From contig CABSKZ010000014.1 in NCBI GenBank assembly GCA_902478395.1, positions 1-19,713 of the forward strand: a stretch of DNA of 19,713 bases, in the 5' to 3' direction. The notes under the pieces were generated by a model. It did no database searches and was not told the DNA's origin. It worked only from the letters and a program-made list of their open reading frames with translations. Positions 1-7,542 of the stretch are shown piece after piece (positions within the stretch are counted from its first letter, which is position 1; each line of letters starts with the position of its first letter). This DNA is from an uncultured Eubacteriales bacterium (GTDB lineage Bacteria; Bacillota; Clostridia; UBA1381; UBA9506). The position numbers and the translations under genes were made by a program.

Positions 1-16
1 ATTTAATATTATAGTC

Positions 17-58
17 AAACACAGACCGAACGCCGTCTCCGTTCGGTCTGTGTTTTGA
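17..58 (+). terminator. Rho-independent terminator of an upstream gene outside the window
   Basis: A perfect 15-bp inverted repeat (17-31 with 41-55, arms beginning AAACACAGACCG) encloses a 9-base loop and ends in a short T run (TTTT at 53-56). It lies just before the first gene and most likely ends transcription of a gene to the left. The gene at 203 therefore needs its own promoter within 56-190, unless readthrough occurs. Confidence 0.8.
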
Positions 59-73
59 AATGCGTCAGCAGTA

Positions 74-102
74 TTGATGAACAAAGGAAGCACCGTTACA
101 AA
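74..102 (+). promoter_or_regulatory. Possible weak sigma-A-type promoter for the first GH88 gene
   Basis: TTGATG (74-79) and TACAAA (97-102) are separated by 17 bases, each matching about four of six consensus positions. The placement, after a terminator and before a gene, makes a promoter necessary somewhere here, but the match is weak. An imperfect inverted repeat (GGAAGCAC at 86-93 with GTGCTCC at 107-113) overlaps the -10 and could be an operator or chance. Confidence 0.3.
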
Positions 103-202
103 TAATGTGCTCCGTGCCAGAGGCGTTTCTGCGTGCAAAGTGGTTTTTATAAGGAGAACAACCTGGCTATGGACGAAAAATTTTCACTGGAAGGAATATA
201 AA

Positions 203-1306
203 ATGGACATCTCAAACACCTTGAATTACTGTATCGAAAAAATGTTGGACAACGTACGGAATTTTGGCAGCCTATATCCGAACGCGCAGAGTGCCGGATA
301 TGTTTATGGCTTACAGGATAATACACAGGACTGGACAAACGGATTTTACACCGGACTGCTGTGGCTTTGCTATGAACTGACAGGAAATGTAGAATTTAAA
401 CAAAAAGCACAGGAGTATACACAGGATTTCCAAAAGAGATATGACGCAAGAGCAGGACTCAATACGCACGACATTGGCTTTCTGTACTCTCTGTCTGCGG
501 TTGCGGACTATAAGGTCACAAAAAATGAAGAAGCAAAAAAGCTTGCGGTGGGCGCGGCGGATTTGCTGTGTGAACGGTATAAGCCGAAGGGCGGATTTAT
601 TCAGGCGTGGGGTGATTTGGACGACGATGAAAGCTGCCGTTTGATTATCGACTGCCTGCTCAATATTCCGCTTTTGTTTTGGGCGTATGAAGCGACAGGC
701 GACGCAAAGTATGATATCATAGCGCGTACCCATCTTTATACGACGCTCAACGTAATTATCCGCGACGACTTCACGACGCACCACACGTTCTATTTTGACC
801 CTGAAACCGGCAAACCCCTCAAAGGGGTGCAGCATCAGGGTTATTCAGATTCCTCCTGCTGGGCGCGCGGACAGGCGTGGGGAATCTGTGGAACAGCATA
901 TGCCTATTCATACACAAAAGACAGCTATCTGATTGAGGTATTCAAGAATCTTTTGAATTGCTACACAACAAGATTGCCGGACGATTTTATTCCCTATTGG
1001 GATATGATATTTACCTCCGGAGACGAACCGCGGGACACTTCTGCCGCCGCAATTGCGTTGTGTGGTATGCTGCATATGAGGAAGCACACCGGTTTACATG
1101 AATTTGACGAGCTTATTGATAAAACGTTAAAATCGTTGTGTGAAAATTACACTACAAAAGACAAGCAAGCTTCAAACGGCTTGCTGACGGATGGAATGTA
1201 TGCGCGCACAAGAAATGACAATCCAGAGTGCAATATCTGGGGGGACTACTTCTTTCTGGAGGCACTTATGCGTCTGAAAAACGACGCGTGGGCCGAATAT
1301 TTTTAA
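203..1306 (+). CDS. GH88-type unsaturated glucuronyl hydrolase (first copy)
   Basis: A 367-residue protein that by family membership removes the 4,5-unsaturated uronic acid from the non-reducing end of oligosaccharides made by polysaccharide lyases. There is no signal peptide, so it should act in the cytoplasm. GH88 landmarks appear in order: DWTNGFYTG (about 43-51), NTHDIGF with Asp90, LIIDCLLNIPLLFW with Asp150, QGYSDSSCWARGQAWG, and PRDTSAAAIALCG. Asp90 and Asp150 match in spacing the two catalytic aspartates (88 and 149) of the Bacillus GL1 enzyme. The ATG at 203 is chosen because GGAAGGA (189-195) sits 7 bases upstream; an in-frame extension back to 74 has no family-like sequence. The gene stands alone, between a terminator and convergent hairpins. 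GH105 rhamnogalacturonyl hydrolase is a related alternative, but the motifs and length favour GH88. The exact glycan is unknown. Confidence 0.88.
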   Translation: MDISNTLNYCIEKMLDNVRNFGSLYPNAQSAGYVYGLQDNTQDWTNGFYTGLLWLCYELTGNVEFKQKAQEYTQDFQKRYDARAGLNTHDIGFLYSLSAVADYKVTKNEEAKKLAVGAADLLCERYKPKGGFIQAWGDLDDDESCRLIIDCLLNIPLLFWAYEATGDAKYDIIARTHLYTTLNVIIRDDFTTHHTFYFDPETGKPLKGVQHQGYSDSSCWARGQAWGICGTAYAYSYTKDSYLIEVFKNLLNCYTTRLPDDFIPYWDMIFTSGDEPRDTSAAAIALCGMLHMRKHTGLHEFDELIDKTLKSLCENYTTKDKQASNGLLTDGMYARTRNDNPECNIWGDYFFLEALMRLKNDAWAEYF

Positions 1307-1339
1307 AGCACACTCTCTTTTTTGAATAACAATAGTTAA

Positions 1340-1390
1340 AACAGAAACCCAACCGGATTTCCAAGCAATCCGGTTGGGTTTCTGTTTTCT
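1340..1390. terminator. Bidirectional rho-independent terminator
   Basis: A perfect 20-bp inverted repeat (1340-1359 with 1367-1386) with a 7-base loop lies between the convergent GH88 and GH38-like genes. Both strands place a T-rich stretch at the end of the stem (TTTCTGTTTTCT on plus, TTTCTGTTTTAA on minus), so it can stop transcription from either side. Confidence 0.85.
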
Positions 1391-1415
1391 ATAAAAGCGT
1401 GGCGTAAACATCAGA

Positions 1416-1450
1416 GAAGAGCCCTTTTCTTTATCAGAAAAGGGCTCTTC
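1416..1450. terminator. Second strong hairpin, probable terminator of the minus-strand operon
   Basis: A perfect 15-bp inverted repeat (1416-1430 with 1436-1450; arms GAAGAGCCCTTTTCT and its complement) has a 5-base loop. It lies 28 bases past the stop of the GH38-like gene. The tail after the stem on the minus strand (TCTGATGTTT) is only moderately T-rich, so it may be a back-up terminator or a 3'-end mRNA stabiliser. Confidence 0.65.
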
Positions 1451-1477
1451 GATTCATTCTAACGTGGATGAAGATTT

Positions 1478-4246
1478 CTACTTGTCAAACGTAACACGAA
1501 AGGTCATAATTGCATATGGTTTGACGGCGATTTGTATGGAATTGTCCTTTACCTCTAGCTGGCGCAGGGCGGATTCATCCAGCTTGACCTCTTCGACGGA
1601 GTGAACTCTTTTGTCAAATGAAATGCAATCGGCGAGGTCTTTACCGGTCGGATTATAGACCCGTAAAATGATATTTCCTTCCTCATCAGCCTTTAAAGCC
1701 GACAGGCATAAATCCTTGTGGGTATATTTCATGAAAGAATACTCGCTTGTAATTATACCGCCCTCAGAGACGCCCATTTCCGCCGCAGCCATCGGCGCAA
1801 TGTATTTCCGGCTCTCAGCAATTAAATCTTCGTTATTGTGGAACAGAACAGCATATTCAAACACAAAATTGCCAAGGCATTGCGAGGTCTCATTTTCAAA
1901 GGAAATCAGCAGGTCGTTATGAATTGGGAATGTTCCAGATGCGGCGCGGAAAAGCGTCAGGGATATAACAGCTCCGTCTTCATTCTTTGTGCCCACTTCT
2001 TTTATACCCTTGCTAAACAGCGCAAAGGCAGATTTCTCGTCGGAAATATTCACGAAATTCTGCATGGCCTGTCTTTCCAGCTCGTCCCCCTTGATTCCAT
2101 TTCGATTTGTGAACGGATCAACCTCCCGTTCCCGGATTTCAAAAGGCGCTTCCCAGTCTGCGGATTTTGTCTGCATCCCGGTCGGGAAATCGACGACCAG
2201 CATATGGTCCTTGGAGCGGTTTGTCAGGCTGGTCTTAAAATCAATTCGCTTGGAATTTTTCTGAACTGTTATTTCCGTTGTGATTTCTGTCGGCAGCTTT
2301 TTATCCGACCGTGTCTGTCCTTCCAGTCCTTCCGGTATCTCCAGTGTAATGGTCACCCGGTAAGTGGCAAGGAGGCCGGAATTCGCAATCAGCTCAATGC
2401 GTGCGGCGCTGCCCTTGCTGGAAATAATGCTGTTTTTCAGAGGTTCCCGGTGAATCCAAAAATCTCCGCAGGAACCGATATCACGGAATACGTTCAGTTC
2501 GTGGTAGGTCCTTTTCGTATCGTAATCATACACGTCAATGCTGCCGTTTGCTGCTATTGTGACTCTGATGAGACCGTTGTCCAGCACATTTCCACAAATA
2601 CCGATAGGACGGTACGGGGAAATGCCGATGGGGAACGGATTCGTAGATGTACCTGTGCTGCCCTTAATCCGTTTTACCCTATAGGTTTTAAAGCCCATCG
2701 CCGGAACGCCGGTCACATATACGTTTAACGTAAACCGGTCGGAATAGACGGACTGCGGACGGAACCGCCGGTGTATCATTGCCAGGTTAAATTTCTCCTG
2801 GCCTATTTTATAACTTTCAACCCGGTTGCCGTCGAGGTCCTCTATCCAGAAGTCTTCGGTCAATTCCTCCTGCGGCAAATCGATTGTCAGTTCAATTACT
2901 TCACTGCGGGGATATGGCGTCGTGTTAAAGACGGTCAGAGCAATATCTTCCTTATCGAACCCGCTGAAATCAATCAAACTGGCGATTCCTTCAATTGCCC
3001 GTTTGGTGATGGAATCCGCGATTTCCTGAACCTGGGCCAGCCTGTTTAGATTGTCAGTTTTTATCTTCGGATCGCCGGAACCGTGGATGGAGTCATGGGC
3101 CTGCGCCTGGAAGAGGTATTTCCATGCCAGTTCTATTATCTCGCTCGGATAGTTGCCCCCGTTTGCCTGCGCGATTACGGAAAGGGGTTCGCTATAGTTT
3201 AACAACGTGTTCTCAGCGTGAAAACTGGCTTGTTTAATGTCCGTATTCGTGCCCATTGTTTCACTGTGGACATGGCTGACAGGCCCAAACCGCATTTCAC
3301 CCGTGTATTGTTTCAAACCTTCCGTATCAACCGTCTTTTTAAACTCGTTAAAATAAATCTCCGGGTTGGATGAAACGAGTTCGAGTTCGTCCTTAAACAG
3401 CGCATTCGTCGTTTGAATTACTTCCGGAATTTCTTTAAACGGAGACGTGAAATCGGTTCCGTCAAACGCGGCGAAAACTTCATCAGAGGCGCTTTCCGTA
3501 AGGTCGCTCATAATGGTTTCGATGCACTCTTTAATTTTTTCCTTCCGTATCCGGATATCAGGCTCCAGCAGGCAGGCGTACATCTTTTTATGCTGTGCGT
3601 CGTTCAAATGGCACAGGCGCTTTCCGTCGGTAAATTTGGCCTCCCAGCCAGGCTTCTTTGCATCTCCTCCCAGAAGCACGGGGATATCGAAATCAAAATA
3701 AAAATTCCATCTCTTTTCTTTGCCGAGACGGGTTGCCAGGGCACGGCTTCCGTCAGGTGCAATCCAGAGAAATTCACTCTGCGGGAAGGCCTTGGTGGAT
3801 GCCCCTTTGTAAAACATGATATCATGAATGCCGAAGCCGCTGTAAATCTGCGGCAGCTGGGCCATCTGCCCGAAGGAAAAGATGGAGTAGCCGACCTTCA
3901 TCGGTTCTCCAAACCGCCTGCAGACCTTAGCTCCCATGAGCAGGTTACGCACAACACTTTCCGGATTCACGCTGTAGCAGTCAACCAGGCTGTACCACGG
4001 CCCGATTAAAATCCTGCCGTCACGAATCAGCTTCGATAACCGCTCCTTCATGTGTGGTTTTACTTCCAGATAATCGTCTAATACGACCGCCTGTCCATCC
4101 AGGGTAAAATACTTATATTCCGCATTGTTTTCCATGATTTCGATAAGGTCGTCCATCATCTCAACCATCATAATTCTGGTTTCCTGAAACGAGTGGCGGT
4201 GCTCCCTGTCCAAATGGGAATTTGATAAAATATGTAATTTTTTCAC
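1478..4246 (-). CDS. GH38 alpha-mannosidase-like protein with a substituted nucleophile position
   Basis: A 922-residue cytoplasmic protein with GH38 architecture: an N-terminal catalytic-type domain (about 1-290), a helical middle domain (about 310-400) and C-terminal beta domains with the usual NGLIRVTI and VFNTTPYPRSE segments. Family members normally cleave alpha-mannosides with a zinc-dependent Asp nucleophile. The HxD zinc pair is kept in SHLDREHRH (His11, Asp13), as are DDYLEVKP, GPWYSLVD, LPQIYSGFG and the late His in AQAHDSIHGSGD (His384). However, where the family reads GYxPDxFGH, this protein reads GYSIFSFGQ, placing Phe123 (codon TTT, 3878-3880) at the nucleophile and zinc-ligand position. 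The start is a GTG with AGGAG 8 bases upstream. It follows the HAD gene by 58 bases in the same operon. Either it is a divergent GH38 with altered chemistry or a non-catalytic homologue; the fold is well supported, the activity is not. Confidence 0.85.
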   Translation of the reverse strand: MKKLHILSNSHLDREHRHSFQETRIMMVEMMDDLIEIMENNAEYKYFTLDGQAVVLDDYLEVKPHMKERLSKLIRDGRILIGPWYSLVDCYSVNPESVVRNLLMGAKVCRRFGEPMKVGYSIFSFGQMAQLPQIYSGFGIHDIMFYKGASTKAFPQSEFLWIAPDGSRALATRLGKEKRWNFYFDFDIPVLLGGDAKKPGWEAKFTDGKRLCHLNDAQHKKMYACLLEPDIRIRKEKIKECIETIMSDLTESASDEVFAAFDGTDFTSPFKEIPEVIQTTNALFKDELELVSSNPEIYFNEFKKTVDTEGLKQYTGEMRFGPVSHVHSETMGTNTDIKQASFHAENTLLNYSEPLSVIAQANGGNYPSEIIELAWKYLFQAQAHDSIHGSGDPKIKTDNLNRLAQVQEIADSITKRAIEGIASLIDFSGFDKEDIALTVFNTTPYPRSEVIELTIDLPQEELTEDFWIEDLDGNRVESYKIGQEKFNLAMIHRRFRPQSVYSDRFTLNVYVTGVPAMGFKTYRVKRIKGSTGTSTNPFPIGISPYRPIGICGNVLDNGLIRVTIAANGSIDVYDYDTKRTYHELNVFRDIGSCGDFWIHREPLKNSIISSKGSAARIELIANSGLLATYRVTITLEIPEGLEGQTRSDKKLPTEITTEITVQKNSKRIDFKTSLTNRSKDHMLVVDFPTGMQTKSADWEAPFEIREREVDPFTNRNGIKGDELERQAMQNFVNISDEKSAFALFSKGIKEVGTKNEDGAVISLTLFRAASGTFPIHNDLLISFENETSQCLGNFVFEYAVLFHNNEDLIAESRKYIAPMAAAEMGVSEGGIITSEYSFMKYTHKDLCLSALKADEEGNIILRVYNPTGKDLADCISFDKRVHSVEEVKLDESALRQLEVKDNSIQIAVKPYAIMTFRVTFDK

Positions 4247-4304
4247 TGTTATTGCTCCTTTTGATGAAGATAGATTCTCTTAAAATAGCAAAAGTATATT
4301 ATGG

Positions 4305-5297
4305 CTAACGCGCTTCGTTTTTGATGATTTTCAGAATTTCAACGAAGTTTTCACAATAATGCGTACAGACCTCTTTTGTCCCGCTTTCCACGATGTTTCC
4401 GCCGCTGATGCCAATGGTGGGGTACCCTGCCAGGCGCACCGAACAGACACCTGCGCCGCTGTCCTCTATGCCGATTACGCGGTTTCTTTCCGCAAAGCTT
4501 ATTCCCAGCCCCACCGTACAGGTCTCGGCGTATAGCCAAGGGTGCGGCTTGGGGGAAAGCTCTCCTAACGTTCCGACGGCTCCCTTTCGAAGTGGATAAC
4601 CCGCAGAAATGATAGCATCATAAAATTCCTTCGGATCGCCCATGCCAAGGGTCTGGAACGCGGATAAGATTTCAGGCCACGCTTTCTCATACAGCCCTGA
4701 GGTGACAAGTCCAATTTTTATCCCCATGGATTTCAGTTCCAAAAGAAAATCCTTTACCCCGTCCGTTGGAGTAAACGCATTTTTCCGCCCCCTTCCGGCC
4801 ATGATTTCTTTCATTTCCCTGTTGGTATGCGCGAAATAGAAATTGCGCGCATCCTCCAGGGAGCGTTCCGGGCAATACTTGCTGATGCAATATTGCAGGT
4901 GCTCGGAAACGCTGTGGCCGGAAACGAACGGAATATCCGCTTCCTCCAGCTCGAAATTTGGATTGCCAAGAAGGCTGGCAATCGAAAGCTGGATAATCCA
5001 AATCCAGAATTCCTCACTCCTGACGCTTGTGCCGTCCAAATCCATTAAGACGGCCCTGACCGGAGTTTCCAGCTGAACCGGATGAACCGGGTAATATGCT
5101 GGATACCCCAAAGCGGATTTCACGCAGGCCAATGCGTGGCTTTCGAACGACACAAACTCCACCTTGCCGTCTCCCGTTTCGGCAATGCTTTGCACCCCGT
5201 CTTTTCCTGCTTGAAACCGTTTGTCCTCTGTTTCCTCTAAAAGCCGGAAGCCCGATGCTTCCGATATGTTTCCCAATCCTGGAATCTGTACTAGCAT
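4305..5297 (-). CDS. HAD-superfamily hydrolase, beta-phosphoglucomutase-like, with an N-terminal extension
   Basis: A 330-residue protein with all four HAD motifs: DLDGT (Asp86 as nucleophile, Asp88), VTSG, KPHPWLY and GIEDSGAGV. Family members transfer or remove phosphate, usually on sugar phosphates, in the cytoplasm. The inserted cap after motif I fits the phosphoglucomutase/phosphatase branch. About 80 residues precede motif I, far more than usual, and I recognise no domain there. The start is the ATG at 5297 because AGGAG lies 9 bases upstream; the reading frame also runs open further upstream to 5402 without a ribosome site. It is the first well-supported gene of the minus-strand operon and precedes the GH38-like gene by 58 bases, which suggests a joint role in handling a sugar released from the imported glycan. 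The substrate is unknown. Confidence 0.85.
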   Translation of the reverse strand: MLVQIPGLGNISEASGFRLLEETEDKRFQAGKDGVQSIAETGDGKVEFVSFESHALACVKSALGYPAYYPVHPVQLETPVRAVLMDLDGTSVRSEEFWIWIIQLSIASLLGNPNFELEEADIPFVSGHSVSEHLQYCISKYCPERSLEDARNFYFAHTNREMKEIMAGRGRKNAFTPTDGVKDFLLELKSMGIKIGLVTSGLYEKAWPEILSAFQTLGMGDPKEFYDAIISAGYPLRKGAVGTLGELSPKPHPWLYAETCTVGLGISFAERNRVIGIEDSGAGVCSVRLAGYPTIGISGGNIVESGTKEVCTHYCENFVEILKIIKNEAR

Positions 5298-5314
5298 GTT
5301 TTTCTTCTCCTGTT

Positions 5315-5518
5315 CTAATATGCAATTGTGGCTATCAGTGCCAGATTCGGCTGTGTCACATCCATCCGGCCGCACAGTATCACAATGACTGCCTTGCTCC
5401 ATAACTGCCGCATACGGTACGCCGTGTGGAGTGGCATCACTGGTAACGTTTTGATTTTATCCATCCGGATATGGTTGGTTCCGTTATGCGCACAGTCGTC
5501 TTTGAATCCCTTTATCAA
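5315..5518 (-). CDS. Possible small leader ORF of the HAD-GH38 operon, unrecognised
   Basis: An open frame of 67 residues beginning at a TTG (5518) with GGAGG four bases upstream; an ATG in the same frame at 5548 would give 77 residues. It ends with TAG 17 bases before the HAD start, a normal operon spacing, and lies downstream of a good promoter on this strand. The protein reads MIKGFKDDCAHNG at the start and PNLALIATIAY at the end; I recognise no family. It could be a real small protein, a leader peptide, a remnant of a longer gene, or chance in a long 5' leader. Confidence 0.3.
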   Translation of the reverse strand: MIKGFKDDCAHNGTNHIRMDKIKTLPVMPLHTAYRMRQLWSKAVIVILCGRMDVTQPNLALIATIAY

Positions 5519-5658
5519 TTCTCCTCCAAGTGAAATGGTACTCTTCATATTTGGACCGAAACGCTTTAAAAACAAACCGCCTCATGTCTTACAAAATCTT
5601 TTGGCAGCAACCTGCCTTTTTCACAATGTTCATTCTACAGGCCCCCATTTTCGGGAAC

Positions 5659-5687
5659 ATCATACCATATTTAAAAATAGCCGTCAA
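5659..5687 (-). promoter_or_regulatory. Sigma-A-type promoter of the HAD-GH38 operon
   Basis: On the minus strand, TTGACG (5687-5682) and TATGAT (5664-5659) are separated by exactly 17 bases, each matching five of six consensus positions. The predicted start near 5652 would give a leader of about 355 bases before the HAD start, containing the possible small ORF. Confidence 0.7.
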
Positions 5688-5791
5688 CCGGACTTTTTTG
5701 GTACGTTTTCACGCAAAATTTGTTCGACGCGCCTCTGTGAAAGCAATCGCGCGTTTTTTGGAAATTTTTTGATGTTCAAAATTGTTAAGCG

Positions 5792-5808
5792 AGTTGCGTT
5801 TCGGTAAA
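5792..5808 (+). promoter_or_regulatory. Candidate regulator-binding motif, copy 1
   Basis: The sequence AGTTGCGTTTCGGTAAA recurs at 16538-16554 as AGTTGCGCTTTGGTAAA, matching at 15 of 17 bases. In both places it lies 88-90 bases upstream of a second shared box that overlaps a promoter -35. An activator or repressor site is inferred. Confidence 0.5.
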
Positions 5809-5879
5809 TTTAGGCGTCAAAACCCCTCTGTTAAAGCATTTTTACTGATTTTATGCGGAACATGTAAAACCAGTTTCAA

Positions 5880-5917
5880 TTTTGTTTATTGTACTTCACT
5901 ATGTCTTAAGATAGAAT
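5880..5917 (+). promoter_or_regulatory. Promoter of the sugar transporter operon with shared box
   Basis: TTGTAC (5889-5894) and TAGAAT (5912-5917) are 17 bases apart. Overlapping the -35 is TTTTGTTTATTGT (5880-5892) followed two bases later by TTCAC (5895-5899), identical to the arrangement at 16628-16647. The binding-protein ATG is 36 bases past the -10. Confidence 0.55.
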
Positions 5918-5952
5918 GAACATGAATCAACATATTGAAGGAGAGGGTATTT

Positions 5953-7542
5953 ATGAACAATAAGCTAAGGAAGGGTATAGCCGCCGGGCTGAGTGCGCTT
6001 TTTGTGCTGTCCATGTGCAGCTGCGGCCCTAAAACAAAAAACACAACAGCGAACAACAACGCAGAGGATGCGAAATTTAAAGATGCACAGTATCCGCTTG
6101 ATACCGATGTGGTGCTGGACTACTGGTGTGGAATCGGTGAGATAAAGCCGGGGGGAGCCTTTGCCGAAACACTTGAAAAAAAGACCGGTATTAAAATCAA
6201 CGTAATCAATGCTTCCACCGACCCAGCGCAGCAGAAGGAGCAATTCAATTTACTGCTGGCGTCGGATGATAAGCCTGACATCATGGAATATCGGTGGGCG
6301 GATGTTGCCGGTGGGCCGGATGACGTTATTAAAAGCAATTACATTATTTCATTAAATGAGATGATTGATACATACAGCCCAAATTTGAAAAAATATCTGA
6401 GCGAAAGACCAGAGATAGACAGGTCCGTAAAGACGCTCGGCGGTCAGTACTATGTGTATCCGTTCGTGAGAGAATATGATGAAAACCGGATTTACCAAGG
6501 GCCTATCATCCGTAAGGACTGGCTGGATGATTTGGGGTTGGCTGTTCCGGAAACCATGGATGAATGGTACACCGCGCTGAAGGCGTTTAAAGAACAGAAA
6601 GGCGCTACTGCGCCGCTTACCTATTTGACGGAGGGGCTTTTGACCAATTCGGCATTTATCGGTGCTTACGGCACAGGATTCGGCTATTATGTGGTAGATG
6701 GTAGAATTAAATACGGCCAGATGGAACCGGGCTATAAAGAATATTTAACAACTATGAATAAATGGTATAAGGAAGGCCTGCTGGATAACAACATCACAAC
6801 GATGGATTCTGTCACAATGGATGCGAATATGACGTCCGGGAAATCCGGTGCTTCCGTGGCGGGCTGCGGCGGCGGACTGGGAAAATGGCTGGGGCTGATG
6901 AAAGAATCCAACCCGGAATACAATCTTGTCGCGGCGCCGTATCCGTCCCTGAAAAAAGGGGAAAAGGCAATGTTCAACGGGATTGATTATATTGTAAATG
7001 GCAGCGGAGCTGCAATTACACCTGACTGTGAGCATCCAATTATCGCTGCGAAGCTGCTCGATTACTTCTACAGCGAAGAAGGCCATCTCTTCTCAGCTTT
7101 TGGCACTGAGGGACTGACCTATAATATGGTAAATGGCTATCCGACCTACACCGACTACGTCATGAACAATCCGCAGGGCTTCTCTATGAGCGAAATTTTA
7201 GGCCGCGAAACCCGCGCGACATTTGGCCCGTGTGTGCAGGATGTGCGGTATTTTGAACAGTTCTCTTCCCTGCCGCAGCAAAGGGCAGCCATCGGAATCT
7301 GGAAGGAAGCGGAAGGTTCCCACAAACTGCCGTTCTTCCCGAAAACAGCGGAAGAAGAGAAGGAATTCTCAAAAATTAACGGAAACGTGGATACGTTTAT
7401 GCGCGAATGGATGATGCTCTTCATTACCGGACAGCAGCCGATGTCGGCTTATGACCAATACATCACTACGCTGAAGGATATGGGCATCGACAGGGCGGTT
7501 GAAATTATGCAGACAGCATATGACAGGTATATGCAGAAATGA
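5953..7542 (+). CDS. LplA-type sugar-binding lipoprotein of an ABC transporter
   Basis: A 529-residue exported solute-binding protein that should capture oligosaccharides outside the membrane and deliver them to the two permeases that follow. The N-terminus has Lys/Arg residues, a hydrophobic run and LSMCSCG; Cys24 (Ser before it) or Cys22 is the likely lipid-modified residue, though neither site is a textbook lipobox. An Asn/Lys/Thr-rich linker follows, then a family 1 binding-protein body with typical stretches such as DKPDIMEYRW and RKDWLDDLGL. The ATG at 5953 is chosen because GGAGAGGG lies just upstream (5940-5947) and it begins the signal peptide; a TTG six codons earlier overlaps that site. 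Its stop overlaps the next start (ATGA), so the two are probably translationally coupled. Large LplA-like proteins usually bind complex or host and plant glycan oligosaccharides. Confidence 0.93.
   Translation: MNNKLRKGIAAGLSALFVLSMCSCGPKTKNTTANNNAEDAKFKDAQYPLDTDVVLDYWCGIGEIKPGGAFAETLEKKTGIKINVINASTDPAQQKEQFNLLLASDDKPDIMEYRWADVAGGPDDVIKSNYIISLNEMIDTYSPNLKKYLSERPEIDRSVKTLGGQYYVYPFVREYDENRIYQGPIIRKDWLDDLGLAVPETMDEWYTALKAFKEQKGATAPLTYLTEGLLTNSAFIGAYGTGFGYYVVDGRIKYGQMEPGYKEYLTTMNKWYKEGLLDNNITTMDSVTMDANMTSGKSGASVAGCGGGLGKWLGLMKESNPEYNLVAAPYPSLKKGEKAMFNGIDYIVNGSGAAITPDCEHPIIAAKLLDYFYSEEGHLFSAFGTEGLTYNMVNGYPTYTDYVMNNPQGFSMSEILGRETRATFGPCVQDVRYFEQFSSLPQQRAAIGIWKEAEGSHKLPFFPKTAEEEKEFSKINGNVDTFMREWMMLFITGQQPMSAYDQYITTLKDMGIDRAVEIMQTAYDRYMQK

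Larger units (their letters stand above)
5549..5952. other. Divergent intergenic control region
   Basis: About 400 bases between the minus-strand leader ORF and the transporter operon hold no convincing gene. It contains the minus-strand promoter, a short GC stem (5727-5732 with 5749-5754, 16-base loop) followed by six T residues that may be a decayed terminator, a 17-base motif at 5792-5808 that recurs at 16538-16554, and the transporter promoter. Short frames here look like chance. Confidence 0.6.

Noticed and set aside
74..202. In-frame N-terminal extension of the first GH88 gene
   Set aside because: The 43 extra residues are Cys/Trp/Arg-rich and unlike the family, and the downstream ATG at 203 has a proper ribosome site and matches the family's usual length.
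1838..2728. 296-codon open frame opposite the GH38-like gene
   Set aside because: It lies fully antisense to a well-supported gene, is rich in Cys and Arg, and has no recognisable motif; it is a shadow frame.
5738..5751. Possible catabolite-repression (cre) site, TGAAAGCAATCGCG
   Set aside because: At least three mismatches to the cre consensus, including the central CG, so it is not supported.
5328..5807. 159-codon plus-strand frame in the divergent region
   Set aside because: No ribosome site, a composition unlike a protein, and it runs through two promoter elements and the motif at 5792.
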